From Bordetella parapertussis (GTDB lineage: Bacteria > Pseudomonadota > Gammaproteobacteria > Burkholderiales > Burkholderiaceae_B), in contig CAMBFI010000001.1 of the NCBI GenBank assembly GCA_945865935.1, forward strand, positions 186,001 through 250,000: a stretch of DNA of 64,000 nucleotides. Direction: 5' to 3'. The stretch's first letter is position 1, and each line of letters begins with the position of its first letter. Below the pieces are notes generated by a model. It saw only the letters and a program-made list of their open reading frames with translations. It had not been told where the DNA came from and made no database searches. Below, piece by piece: positions 42,200 to 51,576 of the stretch. Made by a program: the position numbers and the translations under genes.

Positions 42200-42820
42200 C
42201 TAGTCCTTAAGTTTTGCTGGCACGAGCTGCAAGCTTTGTAGATGGTCGAGTTGAGCATAAAGAGTTTCTTTTGTGTTCGCAGGCGGGCTTGCGCCGGCCT
42301 CGAGCCCCTTGAGCTCGATATATTTGTGCTCAATGTTGCGAATGGTATCAAGCGCGTCCTTGATGACTGTGTCGTGCGGATTCGCAAGCAAGGGGTAAAT
42401 GGCGTAGACCAAACTGAAGAGTGATGACCCACCCGTCGGACCAGGGTTCGGGTAGTTCGTTCTGAAAAGGGTCTCTAAAGCTTTCACGCACTCTGCATTC
42501 GTGTTCGCGTTTCTAAGAAAAAAGCGTAATTCCTCAACCCTGTCGGATACATTGAATTTTGTACTTTGGATTTGTAATCTATTTGCCGCCCTCTCGACAG
42601 AATGAGCATGCTCGCGTTGCAAAAATGTGGCCAGGCTAGAAAGCACAACCGATGAAAGCAGCCAAATACCGAGATTGGAGTTGAAAAATTTTAAAAGTCG
42701 GCGCCCTACGCTGTCGGCATCTTGGATAAGCGTACCAATTTTTTTGGTAGGTTGTATCTGCGCTCGATAAATTTCCTCTAGTGCGATTTCTGCTTTTCTT
42801 ACGTCGCTTAATTCAGGCAT
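42200..42820 (-). CDS. Membrane protein of unknown function with coiled-coil-like C-terminus
   Basis: A 206-residue protein from the ATG at 42820 (AAGGA 8 nt upstream). A single hydrophobic segment is at about residues 44-64 (LGIWLLSSVVLSSLATFL). The rest is polar and mostly helical, with no motif I can name. It sits between the CbiM-like gene (22 nt upstream) and the lipoprotein gene (1 nt downstream), so the three are likely translated from one message. Confidence 0.6.
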   Translation of the reverse strand: MPELSDVRKAEIALEEIYRAQIQPTKKIGTLIQDADSVGRRLLKFFNSNLGIWLLSSVVLSSLATFLQREHAHSVERAANRLQIQSTKFNVSDRVEELRFFLRNANTNAECVKALETLFRTNYPNPGPTGGSSLFSLVYAIYPLLANPHDTVIKDALDTIRNIEHKYIELKGLEAGASPPANTKETLYAQLDHLQSLQLVPAKLKD

Positions 42821-42842
42821 GTCTCGCGTCCTTGAGCAAAAA

Positions 42843-43532
42843 CTATCCGAATCGATGACTTGCACTGACTAGTCGCGAGTCGAGAAAACGGATGTCCTGG
42901 ATTTGACGAATCCGTTTAGCGCCCGCTAACAAGCAAAGGTCAAAGCATGATTCCAACACAATCACACCAATGTAGGCGCTGCCAAAGCTCAGGATGCTGA
43001 GCATGGTTGGGACACTGATGCCTTGGCCGTAGATCGTCCAAAAAATCACCCAGGCCACGACACCGCCTTGGAAGGTTGCCGACAACTTTAGTACTTGCTG
43101 GTAGGAAAGGTCTACATATGCCGTGCGTGGCGAAATGACGCGACGTGCGACATAATTCAGAGCGAATAACGGGAGCAGTAGGCTGGTGAGGTTCATCCCG
43201 AACTGGGGTAAGTCGGTCGGTGCAAAAAGCAGACCTTGAATAAGCAGTCCAAGCAGCAAGCCGATTGCTGTCGGGCCCGCACCGAACAATAAAAATAAAC
43301 TGCTCCCCATAATCAGATGCACCTCTGATATGCCAACAGGGTGATGCCAGAATACTTCGAAGAAACAAAATACGAGAAAGGTCGCGATCACGCTTCGCTG
43401 AACCAAGGCTGCCGTGCCTGAGGACTTGCGCGTCTCGAGACAGGCCTTGATCGTCAAGCCGCAGGCGACTGCGGAGGTGACAACGCTAAGTACGATTTTT
43501 GCTCCATCCACCACGCCGGGTTCAATATGCAT
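42843..43532 (-). CDS. CbiM-like energy-coupling-factor permease, solo
   Basis: A 229-residue membrane protein with about six helices. It begins MHIEPGVVDGAKI, the short His-containing N-terminus used by CbiM for cobalt or nickel binding. A segment EVHLIMGSSLFLLFGAGPTAIGLLLGLL matches the CbiM core (...H.i.G.~~l..Gp..a.~~~~). The CbiN, CbiQ and CbiO partners are absent. Solo CbiM-type proteins exist; whether this one transports metal is unknown. The start ATG at 43532 has GAGG 9 nt upstream. It heads a three-gene operon ending with the lipoprotein. Confidence 0.68.
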   Translation of the reverse strand: MHIEPGVVDGAKIVLSVVTSAVACGLTIKACLETRKSSGTAALVQRSVIATFLVFCFFEVFWHHPVGISEVHLIMGSSLFLLFGAGPTAIGLLLGLLIQGLLFAPTDLPQFGMNLTSLLLPLFALNYVARRVISPRTAYVDLSYQQVLKLSATFQGGVVAWVIFWTIYGQGISVPTMLSILSFGSAYIGVIVLESCFDLCLLAGAKRIRQIQDIRFLDSRLVSASHRFG

Positions 43533-43728
43533 GAAAAGTAGCCTCAGTTCAATAGGGTTGTGGGAGAATACAGTGAAAATATCGCGGATGCAGTGAATGG
43601 TCAACCCTGATTTGTGGTGGATCGCGCTTTGCGCGCCTCCCTGAGAAGTGATTCTGGTTTAATCTTTAGAATAAACCCAATTCAGGTATCCTGCTGAGTA
43701 CGTCTCACATGATCCTGTCGACCTTCTT

Positions 43729-44574
43729 TTGAGAATCACCGCAGTGACCAAAGGCTTTACATTCGTTCGGCGTCTGCACACTGGCAAATGGCTTTTGCGG
43801 ACATTTGTGTTCTTGATTTACGCAATCATGCTGTGTCCCTTGATCTTTGTGATCTGGCTAAGCTTTTTCAAGGATTCAATTCTCTATTTCCCACCTTCTG
43901 GGTACACCTTGGCCTGGTACAAGAACGCTTGGGATAATCAGACTTTTGTAAACGGGTTCGTGTTCAGCCTCCAATTAGCGATTGTGTCGGCACTGGTTGG
44001 TGTTTCGCTGGGTGTTTTGGCGGCTCTCGGGTTGATTCGATATCGCTTTAGGGGCGCTAAATATGCAAATACCTTGTTGTTGTCGCCCTTGTTGATGCCT
44101 GGAATTGTTGCTGGAATCGCGATTTATTTGTTTTATTTAAGGACGGAAAACTTTTTAGATCGCGATATCGTAGGCACTCTGGGTGGCCTGGTACTCGCAC
44201 ATATTTGCCTGACTATTCCCTGGACCGTACGGCTTGTTTCCGCAAGCATGCACGGGTTGGATCCTTCCATTGAAGAGGCGGCCCGCAATCTGGGTGCGAA
44301 TGGGCGAGTTGCTTTCTGGCGCATCACTTTGCCCATGCTACGTCCGGCGATCGTGGCTGCAGCGTTGTTTAGCTTTATCGTTTCGTTCGAAAATCTCGAG
44401 GTCTCGATTTCGCTTGTCGGACCTGGGAGCACCACTCTACCTATTGCGATCATGCAATACCTTGAGTTCAACCTCGATCCGACGATCGCAGCGGTATCGT
44501 CGGTTCAAATCCTTTTGCTCGGTATCATCATGTTGGTGACTGACCGTTTCGTCAAACTCAGTCAGGTGGTCTGA
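43729..44574 (+). CDS. ABC permease, polyamine type (PotC-like)
   Basis: A 281-residue permease with about six helices. The EAA loop is HGLDPSIEEAARNLGANGRVAFWRITLPML, a clean consensus. PotC-like proteins import spermidine/putrescine or related amides. The TTG at 43729 and GTG at 43744 are both possible starts. It heads the operon permease, ATPase, permease, two amidohydrolases, CobW GTPase and binding protein. All run in one direction, many of them overlapping. Confidence 0.85.
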   Translation: MRITAVTKGFTFVRRLHTGKWLLRTFVFLIYAIMLCPLIFVIWLSFFKDSILYFPPSGYTLAWYKNAWDNQTFVNGFVFSLQLAIVSALVGVSLGVLAALGLIRYRFRGAKYANTLLLSPLLMPGIVAGIAIYLFYLRTENFLDRDIVGTLGGLVLAHICLTIPWTVRLVSASMHGLDPSIEEAARNLGANGRVAFWRITLPMLRPAIVAAALFSFIVSFENLEVSISLVGPGSTTLPIAIMQYLEFNLDPTIAAVSSVQILLLGIIMLVTDRFVKLSQVV

Positions 44575-44580
44575 TTTTAT

Positions 44581-45648
44581 ATGGCTAATGTTTCTCTCAT
44601 TCATCTAAAAAAACAATTCGGACAATCTGTCGCGGTGTCGGATTTTTCTCTCGAAATCGCTGACGGCGAACTGGTGTCATTCTTAGGGCCGAGCGGCTGC
44701 GGAAAGACGACAACGCTGCGCATGATTGCTGGGTTTATTGATCCGACCGCAGGCCGAATTTTGATTGGTGGCGCGGATGTGACTGCCCTGCCAGTTCATC
44801 AACGCAATACGGGGATGGTGTTTCAGCGCTACGCGTTATTCCCCCACATGACCGTCGCACAAAACGTATCGTTTGGGCTTGAGATGCGAAAGTTGCCTGC
44901 CCATGAGCGCGATCGCCGCATTGCTCTGGCGCTTGATATGGTCCGTATGACTGAATACAAAGATCGGTATCCGCGGCAGCTCTCAGGAGGGCAGCAGCAA
45001 CGGGTGGCGATTGCCCGCGCCTTGGCGATTGAGCCTAAAGTTTTTCTGCTTGATGAGCCTTTATCGAACTTGGATGCGAAGCTGCGACTCGAAGTGCGCG
45101 AGGAAATCCGCACGTTGCAGCAACGCTTAGGATTAACCACCATCTTTGTGACGCATGATCAGGAAGAAGCACTTGCGATATCTGATCGTATGGCCATCAT
45201 GCACGACGGGATCGTGCAACAGGTCGGTCGTCCGGATGCGTTATATGAAAGACCTGAGAATTTTTTTGTCGCCGAGTTTCTTGGAAAAATGAACTTTTTC
45301 TCTGGCGCGTATGTAGGGCCGGGGCAGTTCAAGACTGTGGACGGTTTGCTGCTTAAGGTCGACGGGGTCACTGAGAGCACTAAACAAATTGGAGTTCGTC
45401 CAGAGCGAGTCGAGTTATCGCACGCGAATGTATACGAGAATAATATTCCCGTGACGGTGCAGTCGTCCGCCTATTTAGGCTCTTTTCTAGACGTGGTCTT
45501 GTTGGGGCCGGGCCAACGGCGCTTGTCTTGTCAGGTTCCCAATACGGCAACCGGCTCGCCCGCGGATACCTTTGCGACAGGTTTGACGTTCACGATGAAT
45601 TTCAAGGCGTCCGCTTGTGTCGTGTTTGACGAGGAGGGTGGCGCGTGA
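44581..45648 (+). CDS. ABC transporter ATPase, polyamine type (PotA-like)
   Basis: A 355-residue ATPase with Walker A GPSGCGKTT, Q-loop VFQRYALFPH, signature LSGGQQQR, Walker B FLLDEPLSNLDAKLR and a C-terminal TOBE domain (about 280-350). It ends 4 nt inside the next start (GTG 45645), so translation is coupled. The substrate is set by the binding protein at 50485. Confidence 0.93.
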   Translation: MANVSLIHLKKQFGQSVAVSDFSLEIADGELVSFLGPSGCGKTTTLRMIAGFIDPTAGRILIGGADVTALPVHQRNTGMVFQRYALFPHMTVAQNVSFGLEMRKLPAHERDRRIALALDMVRMTEYKDRYPRQLSGGQQQRVAIARALAIEPKVFLLDEPLSNLDAKLRLEVREEIRTLQQRLGLTTIFVTHDQEEALAISDRMAIMHDGIVQQVGRPDALYERPENFFVAEFLGKMNFFSGAYVGPGQFKTVDGLLLKVDGVTESTKQIGVRPERVELSHANVYENNIPVTVQSSAYLGSFLDVVLLGPGQRRLSCQVPNTATGSPADTFATGLTFTMNFKASACVVFDEEGGA

Positions 45649-46526
45649 GCGTGTCATCCCAAGCAGATAATCGCGCAGCGCGACTTGGCGCCTGCTTGGC
45701 CTTTCCATCTTCTTTGGTGGTGTTGTGCATCATCATGGTGCCGATTGTCTTGATGTTTCGCTATAGCTTCAATTTTCATGATCCCGTGCACATCATGCGC
45801 GAGGGATTCACCTTGGAGAATTACGTTAAATTTTTTAGCGATTCCTATTACCGTGGCGTATTCATTGATACCGTTAAAGTTGCATCAATCTGCACGGTGT
45901 TGGCGCTTCTCTTGGGCTTTCCTGTCGCCTATTTTTTGGCAAAAACCCAGAGCAAACACAAAAGCCTGTTGATCATTTTGCTCGTGTTCCCTCTGATGGT
46001 GGGTAACGTCGTTCGGGCCGCCGGATGGATGGTTGTGCTTGGGAACGCGGGTGCGGTGAATGCGCTGTTGATTTGGTTGGGTGCGATCGCCGAGCCTATT
46101 AAGTTGTTGTATACGCCTCTGGCAGTGGTGATCGGTACGACGGCCGTGGTGCTCCCCTACATGATTTTGACGCTGCAGAGCGTGCTCGAGGGGATTGATT
46201 TCGCTGTGGAAGAGGCCGCTCAAAATCTCGGTGCGAATATGTTCACGACGTTTTTGCGCATCGTGTTGCCGATTGCTGCGCCAGGGGTTGCGGCGGGGAC
46301 GATGTTGGTGTTTATCTTGTGTATGAACGCGTATGCCACGCCTGTTTTGCTCGGTGGCAGCGGCATCACAATGATGGCGCCTTCGCTTTACGGTCAAATC
46401 GCCAAGGCGTCGAACTGGACGTTTGGTTCGAGTATGGCACTCATTTTAGTTGTAGCAACGATGTTGATTGCACTGAGTGCAAACTGGCTCATTCATCGGC
46501 GTTATGTCAGAACAATGGCGTCCTAG
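45645..46526 (+). CDS. ABC permease, polyamine type (PotB-like)
   Basis: A 293-residue permease with six helices. The EAA loop is GIDFAVEEAAQNLGANMFTTFLRIVLPIA. It pairs with the PotC-like subunit. The start GTG 45645 overlaps the ATPase stop. The first amidohydrolase follows 30 nt downstream. Confidence 0.9.
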   Translation: MSVSSQADNRAARLGACLAFPSSLVVLCIIMVPIVLMFRYSFNFHDPVHIMREGFTLENYVKFFSDSYYRGVFIDTVKVASICTVLALLLGFPVAYFLAKTQSKHKSLLIILLVFPLMVGNVVRAAGWMVVLGNAGAVNALLIWLGAIAEPIKLLYTPLAVVIGTTAVVLPYMILTLQSVLEGIDFAVEEAAQNLGANMFTTFLRIVLPIAAPGVAAGTMLVFILCMNAYATPVLLGGSGITMMAPSLYGQIAKASNWTFGSSMALILVVATMLIALSANWLIHRRYVRTMAS

Positions 46527-46556
46527 ATCTGTATTCAACGAATTTTCGAGGTGTCT

Positions 46557-47801
46557 ATGCAAGAAGCGGTCCTCTTTAAAAATGGAAATTTGCTCGATCC
46601 CCTGCAGGATGCCTTGTTAGGGCCACACGACATATTGATTGAGAATGGCTTAATCAAAGAAGTGTCGGACAAGCCTTTAAGCAGCAAATCCGCCAGAGTG
46701 ATCGATGTCGCGGGGAAGACCGTGATGCCTGGCCTGATTGATTTGCATGTGCATGTGACCGCGACACAACTTAATTTGAGCACGCAGGGCGCGTTACCTG
46801 ATGCCTTGGTGATGATGCGTTCAGTGCCCATCATTCAAGGTATGTTGCAGCGCGGCTTCACGACGGTCCGCGACGCTGCAGGTGCGGGCTGGGGGCTGAA
46901 ATGTGCAATTAATGAAGGAACCATCGATGGGCCGCGCTTATTCATCGCGGGACGTGCCTTGAGCCAAACGGGCGGGCATGGTGACCCGCGTCCGCGGTCG
47001 GACCATCTGCGTCCCATGAGCTTTTGCGGATGTTGTTTTCGTGCCGGTGATATCGGACGGGTGGTTGATGGTGTGGATGCGTTACGCGAAGCGGTGCGTC
47101 AAGAGTTTCAGATGGGTGCTGATCAGATCAAAATCATGGCGTCAGGAGGCGTGGCCTCACCGACGGATCCGATTGCCTCTTGGGGTTATTCTGACGAGGA
47201 GATCGCAGCTGTCGTGCATGAAGCCACGGCGCGACAAACCTACGTCATGGCACATTCCTACACGCCCGAGGCGATCTCGCGTGCAGTTCGTCTGGGGGTG
47301 CGCACAATTGAACACGGCAACTTGGTTGACGCAGCCACTGCGAAGTTAATGCACGACCACAAGGCGTACGTCGTGCCCACGCTGATTACGTTTGAAGCCC
47401 TTGCCCGGGAAGGCGCGCAATATGGTCTGCCGGCCGATAGCGTGGCAAAAATTGCTGAGGTCCAGACGGCAGGTATTGCTTCGCTCGAGATTTATCGGAA
47501 TGCGGGCGTCAAAATGGGCTTTGGAAGCGACTTGTTAGGCCCATCACATCGCTTGCAGAGCGAGGAGTTTCGAATTCGCTCAGAGGTACTGCCCATCGCA
47601 GAAGTCTTGCGTAGTGCGACAACCATTGCTGCAGAGGTATTGAATATGACCGGTAAGCTTGGGCGCTTGACGCCTGGTGCCTTAGCCGATGTCCTGATTG
47701 TGGATGGCGACCCGACGCGCGATGTGTCTTGTCTGCTGGGACAGGGCGATCACATTCCCTTGGTGATGAAGGAAGGCGTTATTTATGTGAACCGTCTTTA
47801 A
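46557..47801 (+). CDS. Amidohydrolase superfamily enzyme (prolidase/imidazolonepropionase-like)
   Basis: A 414-residue TIM-barrel metal hydrolase. Metal-site residues are in DLHVHVT, a probable carboxylated Lys in DQIKIMASGGVASPTDP, His in MAHSYTP and TIEHGNL, and the final Asp in GFGSDL. The ASGG..SPTDP pattern is typical of the Xaa-Pro dipeptidase/Sgx9260-type group. The substrate, likely a cyclic amide or N-acyl amino acid brought in by the ABC transporter, is unknown. The start ATG 46557 has GAGG 5 nt upstream. The second amidohydrolase gene follows by 35 nt. Confidence 0.84.
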   Translation: MQEAVLFKNGNLLDPLQDALLGPHDILIENGLIKEVSDKPLSSKSARVIDVAGKTVMPGLIDLHVHVTATQLNLSTQGALPDALVMMRSVPIIQGMLQRGFTTVRDAAGAGWGLKCAINEGTIDGPRLFIAGRALSQTGGHGDPRPRSDHLRPMSFCGCCFRAGDIGRVVDGVDALREAVRQEFQMGADQIKIMASGGVASPTDPIASWGYSDEEIAAVVHEATARQTYVMAHSYTPEAISRAVRLGVRTIEHGNLVDAATAKLMHDHKAYVVPTLITFEALAREGAQYGLPADSVAKIAEVQTAGIASLEIYRNAGVKMGFGSDLLGPSHRLQSEEFRIRSEVLPIAEVLRSATTIAAEVLNMTGKLGRLTPGALADVLIVDGDPTRDVSCLLGQGDHIPLVMKEGVIYVNRL

Positions 47802-47836
47802 GACGAGAATCCGTTTTTTCTGAATGTGGAGTGGTG

Positions 47837-49447
47837 ATGGCAGATATAAAAGGCGTGGACGTTCTGGCTGGAGAAGAAGCTCGTTTGATGTTTGAGCCTA
47901 AGGGCATGCATCCCGCTGTGCCAGCCACCAATCGTACGAGCGGTGTCGGCCCTTTTAAGAGACTTGTTTTGAGAGGTGCGACAGTCATCGATGGCACGGG
48001 TGCGCCACCGTCCGGCCCCGTCGATATCGTCGTTGAGAACGGGCGCATTACTGAACTAAAGAACGTCGGTACGCCACTCAAGGCTATTAATCCGGCTAAT
48101 CGTCCTGCTCCCGGGGACCATGAGATCGACTGCCATGGCAAGTTTGTCACGCCAGGACTGATTGATTGTCATGCGCACGTTGGTACGCCATGGCATGCAA
48201 TGAGCGGTGAGGTACCCACAGCAGACTATGTCTACAAGCTTTGGCTGGCGCACGGTGTCACAACGGTGCGCGAGATGGGCTCGATGAATGGTTTGAATTA
48301 CATGATGCAGCAACGCGATGCGGCAGAAGCAAATCAAATCGCAGCGCCCCGTATGATCTTGCATGCTTACTTTCCTGCGGTGAATGAGCGCATCAAGACG
48401 ATCTTCACACCCGAACAAGCGCGTGACTGGGTTAAGCGCCTTAAAGAACGCGGCGCCGATGGTATTAAATTCTTTGGCGCACCTCCGACCATTATGCAGG
48501 CTGCGCTTGACGAGGCAGGTAAACAAGGATTGCGTAGCGGGTGTCATCACGCACAAATGGCCGTGACCCGCGTCAATGCGCTGAACTCAGCGAAATGGGG
48601 TCTGACGAGTTCCGAACATTATTACGGCATCCCAGAAGCCTTATTTGAAAATCGTACGGTTCAGAATTTCCCGACTGATTACAACTATGGAGATGAGTAT
48701 TTCCGTTTTTCGGTATCTGGACAGATGTTTATGCAGGCCGCGCAGCCTGGTAGTAGAAAATGGAATGATGTCCTTGACCAGTTTCTTGAGGTGGGACATA
48801 CGTTTGTGCCGACCTTCAATATCTATGATGCGAATCGTGACTTAATGCGTGCGCGCAGAGCGGACTGGCATGGCGACTACACCCTCAAAACGATCTGGAA
48901 ATATTTTCAGCCACAGCGCGGCGGACATGGTGCGTACTGGTATCGCTGGAGCACAACGAATGAAGTTGAGTGGAAGCAGAACTATCACTTGTGGATGCAG
49001 TTCGTCAATGAGTACAAGAATCTCGGTGGCCGTGTCTGTGCGGGAAGCGATTCTGGTTTTATTTATCAGATCTACGGTTTCGGGCTGATACGCGAGTTGG
49101 AGTTGCTGCAGGAGGCTGGCTTTCATCCGTTAGAGGTCTTGCGCGCAGCAACCTCGCTGGGTGCTGAGTTGCTGGGGCTCGAGGACGACACAGGTTCGAT
49201 CGATGTGGGTAAGCGTGCTGATTTGCTTGTGCATGATTTTAATCCACTCGAGGATTTCAAACTCATGTATGGCACGGGTGCAATTCGGCTCAATGACGAG
49301 ACTTCAAAAGCCGAGTGGAAACGTTCCTTGCGGTTGACGATTCGCGCTGGCGTGGTGTACGACACAGAAAAATTATTGGCTGAAGTACGCGATATTGTGA
49401 ACCAGAGCTGGGTGGGTAATGAAGATGACAGACCGCCAACCCGTTGA
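47837..49447 (+). CDS. Amidohydrolase superfamily enzyme, second copy
   Basis: A 536-residue TIM-barrel metal hydrolase, longer than its neighbour, with an N-terminal extension of about 40 residues. The metal site includes DCHAHVGTPWH, Lys in GIKFFGAPP, GCHHAQ, SSEHYY and Asp in CAGSDSGF. It may act on the product or a related substrate of the 46557-47801 enzyme. The start ATG 47837 has GGAG just upstream. It overlaps the CobW-type gene by 29 nt. Confidence 0.84.
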   Translation: MADIKGVDVLAGEEARLMFEPKGMHPAVPATNRTSGVGPFKRLVLRGATVIDGTGAPPSGPVDIVVENGRITELKNVGTPLKAINPANRPAPGDHEIDCHGKFVTPGLIDCHAHVGTPWHAMSGEVPTADYVYKLWLAHGVTTVREMGSMNGLNYMMQQRDAAEANQIAAPRMILHAYFPAVNERIKTIFTPEQARDWVKRLKERGADGIKFFGAPPTIMQAALDEAGKQGLRSGCHHAQMAVTRVNALNSAKWGLTSSEHYYGIPEALFENRTVQNFPTDYNYGDEYFRFSVSGQMFMQAAQPGSRKWNDVLDQFLEVGHTFVPTFNIYDANRDLMRARRADWHGDYTLKTIWKYFQPQRGGHGAYWYRWSTTNEVEWKQNYHLWMQFVNEYKNLGGRVCAGSDSGFIYQIYGFGLIRELELLQEAGFHPLEVLRAATSLGAELLGLEDDTGSIDVGKRADLLVHDFNPLEDFKLMYGTGAIRLNDETSKAEWKRSLRLTIRAGVVYDTEKLLAEVRDIVNQSWVGNEDDRPPTR

Positions 49448-50504
49448 GCTCATTGTTCTGTGTGGTTTTCTAGGCAGTGGCAAGACGACGCTACTGTCCG
49501 ATTTTTTGCGCCAAACGCAGTTGCGTGATACCGCAGTGATTGTGAATGAGGCTGGAGACGTCGGCATTGATGGTGTCTTGGTCGCCGAAGCGCAAGATGC
49601 CTTAGATTTGCGGATGCTAGCGAACGGATGCGTGTGCTGTTCGTTACGTAGCAGCCTAGTCACCACAGTCGCTGATTTATTGGACGCACCGCGTCCCGAA
49701 GGTGCGCCAGCGCTTGGTCGTGTGATTCTGGAAACAAGCGGGCTGTCGCGACCAGGCCCGATTCTCGCGTCCTTAGCCGACCCTGAACTATCGAAACGTG
49801 GCTTGCGCGTTTCCGTGGTTTCTACGCTCGATGCGCAGTTGGGTGGTCTACATGCAGAGCAGTTCGAAGAGGCAGCCGCTCAGCTCGCGGCTGCGCAAAA
49901 AATCATACTGACAAAGGTTGATCTTGTTGATGACGCGGCACTTCATGTGCGTGTACAAGAGGCTCAAGCGATCAACCCTTTGGCAGAAATCGTTTGTGGG
50001 CGCGAACGTTCTGCGGTGGTTGATACGGCATTTACATTGGCGGGAGAGAGTGCACCGTCGATCACTGAACTGGCTGCCGCGCATCTTGGCTTTGCCAGTG
50101 CGGGGTTAGCGCACCAGCGGATACACGTGCTGCGCGGAGAAGCGCAGGCCGATGTCTCATGGGAGAACTTATCCTGGTGGCTAGATGACCTCGCGGGCCT
50201 GGCCGGTGAAAAACTACTGCGTGTCAAAGCCTTAGTGACGGTCACTGACTGCGAGGAGCCGATTCTTATTCAAGGAGTCGGGACGACCTACGGCATGCCC
50301 CGTAGGATGTCGACCTTGAAAAATCGTCCAGATGTGATTATTGTTATTACGCGTGACCTAAGTGCCGAAGAAATTTCCATACATTTTGAGCAGTCAGCGG
50401 TTAAGCTGTACCCAATGGCTGGGATCGCAACATCGGTAGTCAATCATCCCAGTCAACTTTCTTTGTCTTCACCAAGGAGTTTTTATGCAAGCAACGACCT
50501 TTAA
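49419..50504 (+). CDS. CobW/COG0523-family GTPase (metal chaperone-like)
   Basis: A 361-residue GTPase with Walker A GFLGSGKTT, switch Glu in VNEAGDVGIDG, the metal-binding GCVCC motif and TKVD for guanine recognition. The C-terminal CobW_C region is about residues 225-330. This family delivers Zn, Co or similar metals to enzymes. Its gene overlaps both the amidohydrolase before it (29 nt) and the binding protein after it (20 nt). A job in loading the adjacent amidohydrolases with metal is a good inference. No Zur-box-like site is evident. Confidence 0.86.
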   Translation: MKMTDRQPVELIVLCGFLGSGKTTLLSDFLRQTQLRDTAVIVNEAGDVGIDGVLVAEAQDALDLRMLANGCVCCSLRSSLVTTVADLLDAPRPEGAPALGRVILETSGLSRPGPILASLADPELSKRGLRVSVVSTLDAQLGGLHAEQFEEAAAQLAAAQKIILTKVDLVDDAALHVRVQEAQAINPLAEIVCGRERSAVVDTAFTLAGESAPSITELAAAHLGFASAGLAHQRIHVLRGEAQADVSWENLSWWLDDLAGLAGEKLLRVKALVTVTDCEEPILIQGVGTTYGMPRRMSTLKNRPDVIIVITRDLSAEEISIHFEQSAVKLYPMAGIATSVVNHPSQLSLSSPRSFYASNDL

Positions 50505-51531
50505 GCGACGTACGTTTTTAAAATCGTCCTCTGGACTACTGTTGGCTTCTGCCTTACCAATTTTTGGTCGTGAGGCCTTTGCGCAAGATGCAAATGTGGT
50601 GGTGGGGACGTGGGGTGGAGACTACCAAAACTTGCTGCAGAAAATTGTGAATCCTTTGGCGGGTGCGCCCGTTGTTTTTGATACTGGCAATGCCGTTGCT
50701 CGGGCAACAAAAATTCGCGCTGAAACGAAGTCGCGTCGTGGCTCGATGGATGTGGCCTTGCTGCAAGATGTTGATATGTATGACTTGTCACTCGTGAATC
50801 CGTTTGAACCTGTTAGTGCGGCGAACACCCCGAACGTTGCTAATACCTTTGAACAATTCCGCACGCCTTACTCGATTCCGCATATTTTTAGCGCGATGGT
50901 GCTGGTCTATAACAAGGAAAAAATCCCGACGCCTCCTGATTCATTCGCTGCGGCGACTGACCCCAAGTACCGTGGTCGCGTCGGCTTTTCAGATATCTTG
51001 CATGTAGCGAATACGCTCTTTGTCGGCTTAGCAAATGGCGGCAATATGTCGACATTTAAAGCGGGGATGGAGATGCTGGCAAAAATAAAAAAGAATGATC
51101 CAAAAATATTTCCTTCCAATGAAGCGGTGGCTGCTGCATTGAAATCAGGCGAGATCTGGATGACGTGCATGTGGAAGGCGCGCGCCTTGCAATGGCAAGA
51201 TGCAGGTTTGCCCTTAGGTTTTGTCGTGCCGAAAGAGGGTGCAGTGGCGGTAACGTTTGAAGGGGCGGTCCCTAAGAATGCTCGTAACAAGCCAGGCGCC
51301 TGGAAATTTCTGAACGCAATGATGGATCCGAAAGGCCAGGTCGAGTTCGCGCGTGCAATGGGCTATGCACCAACGGTTCGTAATGCAGACTTACCCGCAG
51401 ATCTTAAAGCACGTGTCAGTTTTAGCGATAGCGAGCTTAAGCGTGTCCTACCTTACGATTCTAAGTCTTTAGTTTCTGAAAAAGTTCAGGTTCTTGAGTA
51501 CTGGAATAAGTCCTTTAAGGCTGGCGCATAA
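50485..51531 (+). CDS. Periplasmic binding protein of the polyamine-type ABC transporter (Tat-exported)
   Basis: A 348-residue binding protein with a Tat motif (KRRTFLKSSSGLLLASALPIFGREAFAQ). The mature part has VVVGTWGGDYQNLLQKIVNPLAG and MVLVYNKEKIPTPPDSF, of the PotD/family 1 type. The start ATG at 50485 has AAGGAG upstream and overlaps the CobW stop by 20 nt. It is the last gene of the operon begun at 43729. A hairpin follows. Confidence 0.88.
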   Translation: MQATTFKRRTFLKSSSGLLLASALPIFGREAFAQDANVVVGTWGGDYQNLLQKIVNPLAGAPVVFDTGNAVARATKIRAETKSRRGSMDVALLQDVDMYDLSLVNPFEPVSAANTPNVANTFEQFRTPYSIPHIFSAMVLVYNKEKIPTPPDSFAAATDPKYRGRVGFSDILHVANTLFVGLANGGNMSTFKAGMEMLAKIKKNDPKIFPSNEAVAAALKSGEIWMTCMWKARALQWQDAGLPLGFVVPKEGAVAVTFEGAVPKNARNKPGAWKFLNAMMDPKGQVEFARAMGYAPTVRNADLPADLKARVSFSDSELKRVLPYDSKSLVSEKVQVLEYWNKSFKAGA

Positions 51532-51542
51532 TTTGTCGAGTT

Positions 51543-51576
51543 CTGAATCAGCATCCGATCAAGGATGTTGATTCAG
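51543..51576. terminator. Hairpin between convergent genes, terminator-like
   Basis: CTGAATCAGCATCC (51543-51556) pairs with GGATGTTGATTCAG (51563-51576), with one G-U pair and a 6-nt loop. Only a weak T run (TTGTTG) follows, so it may act with other factors. Confidence 0.55.

Noticed and set aside
45885-46397. 170-codon antisense frame over the PotB-like permease gene
   Set aside because: The peptide is His/Arg/Gln-rich and low in hydrophobic residues, as expected for the reverse of a membrane-protein gene; the permease is certain.
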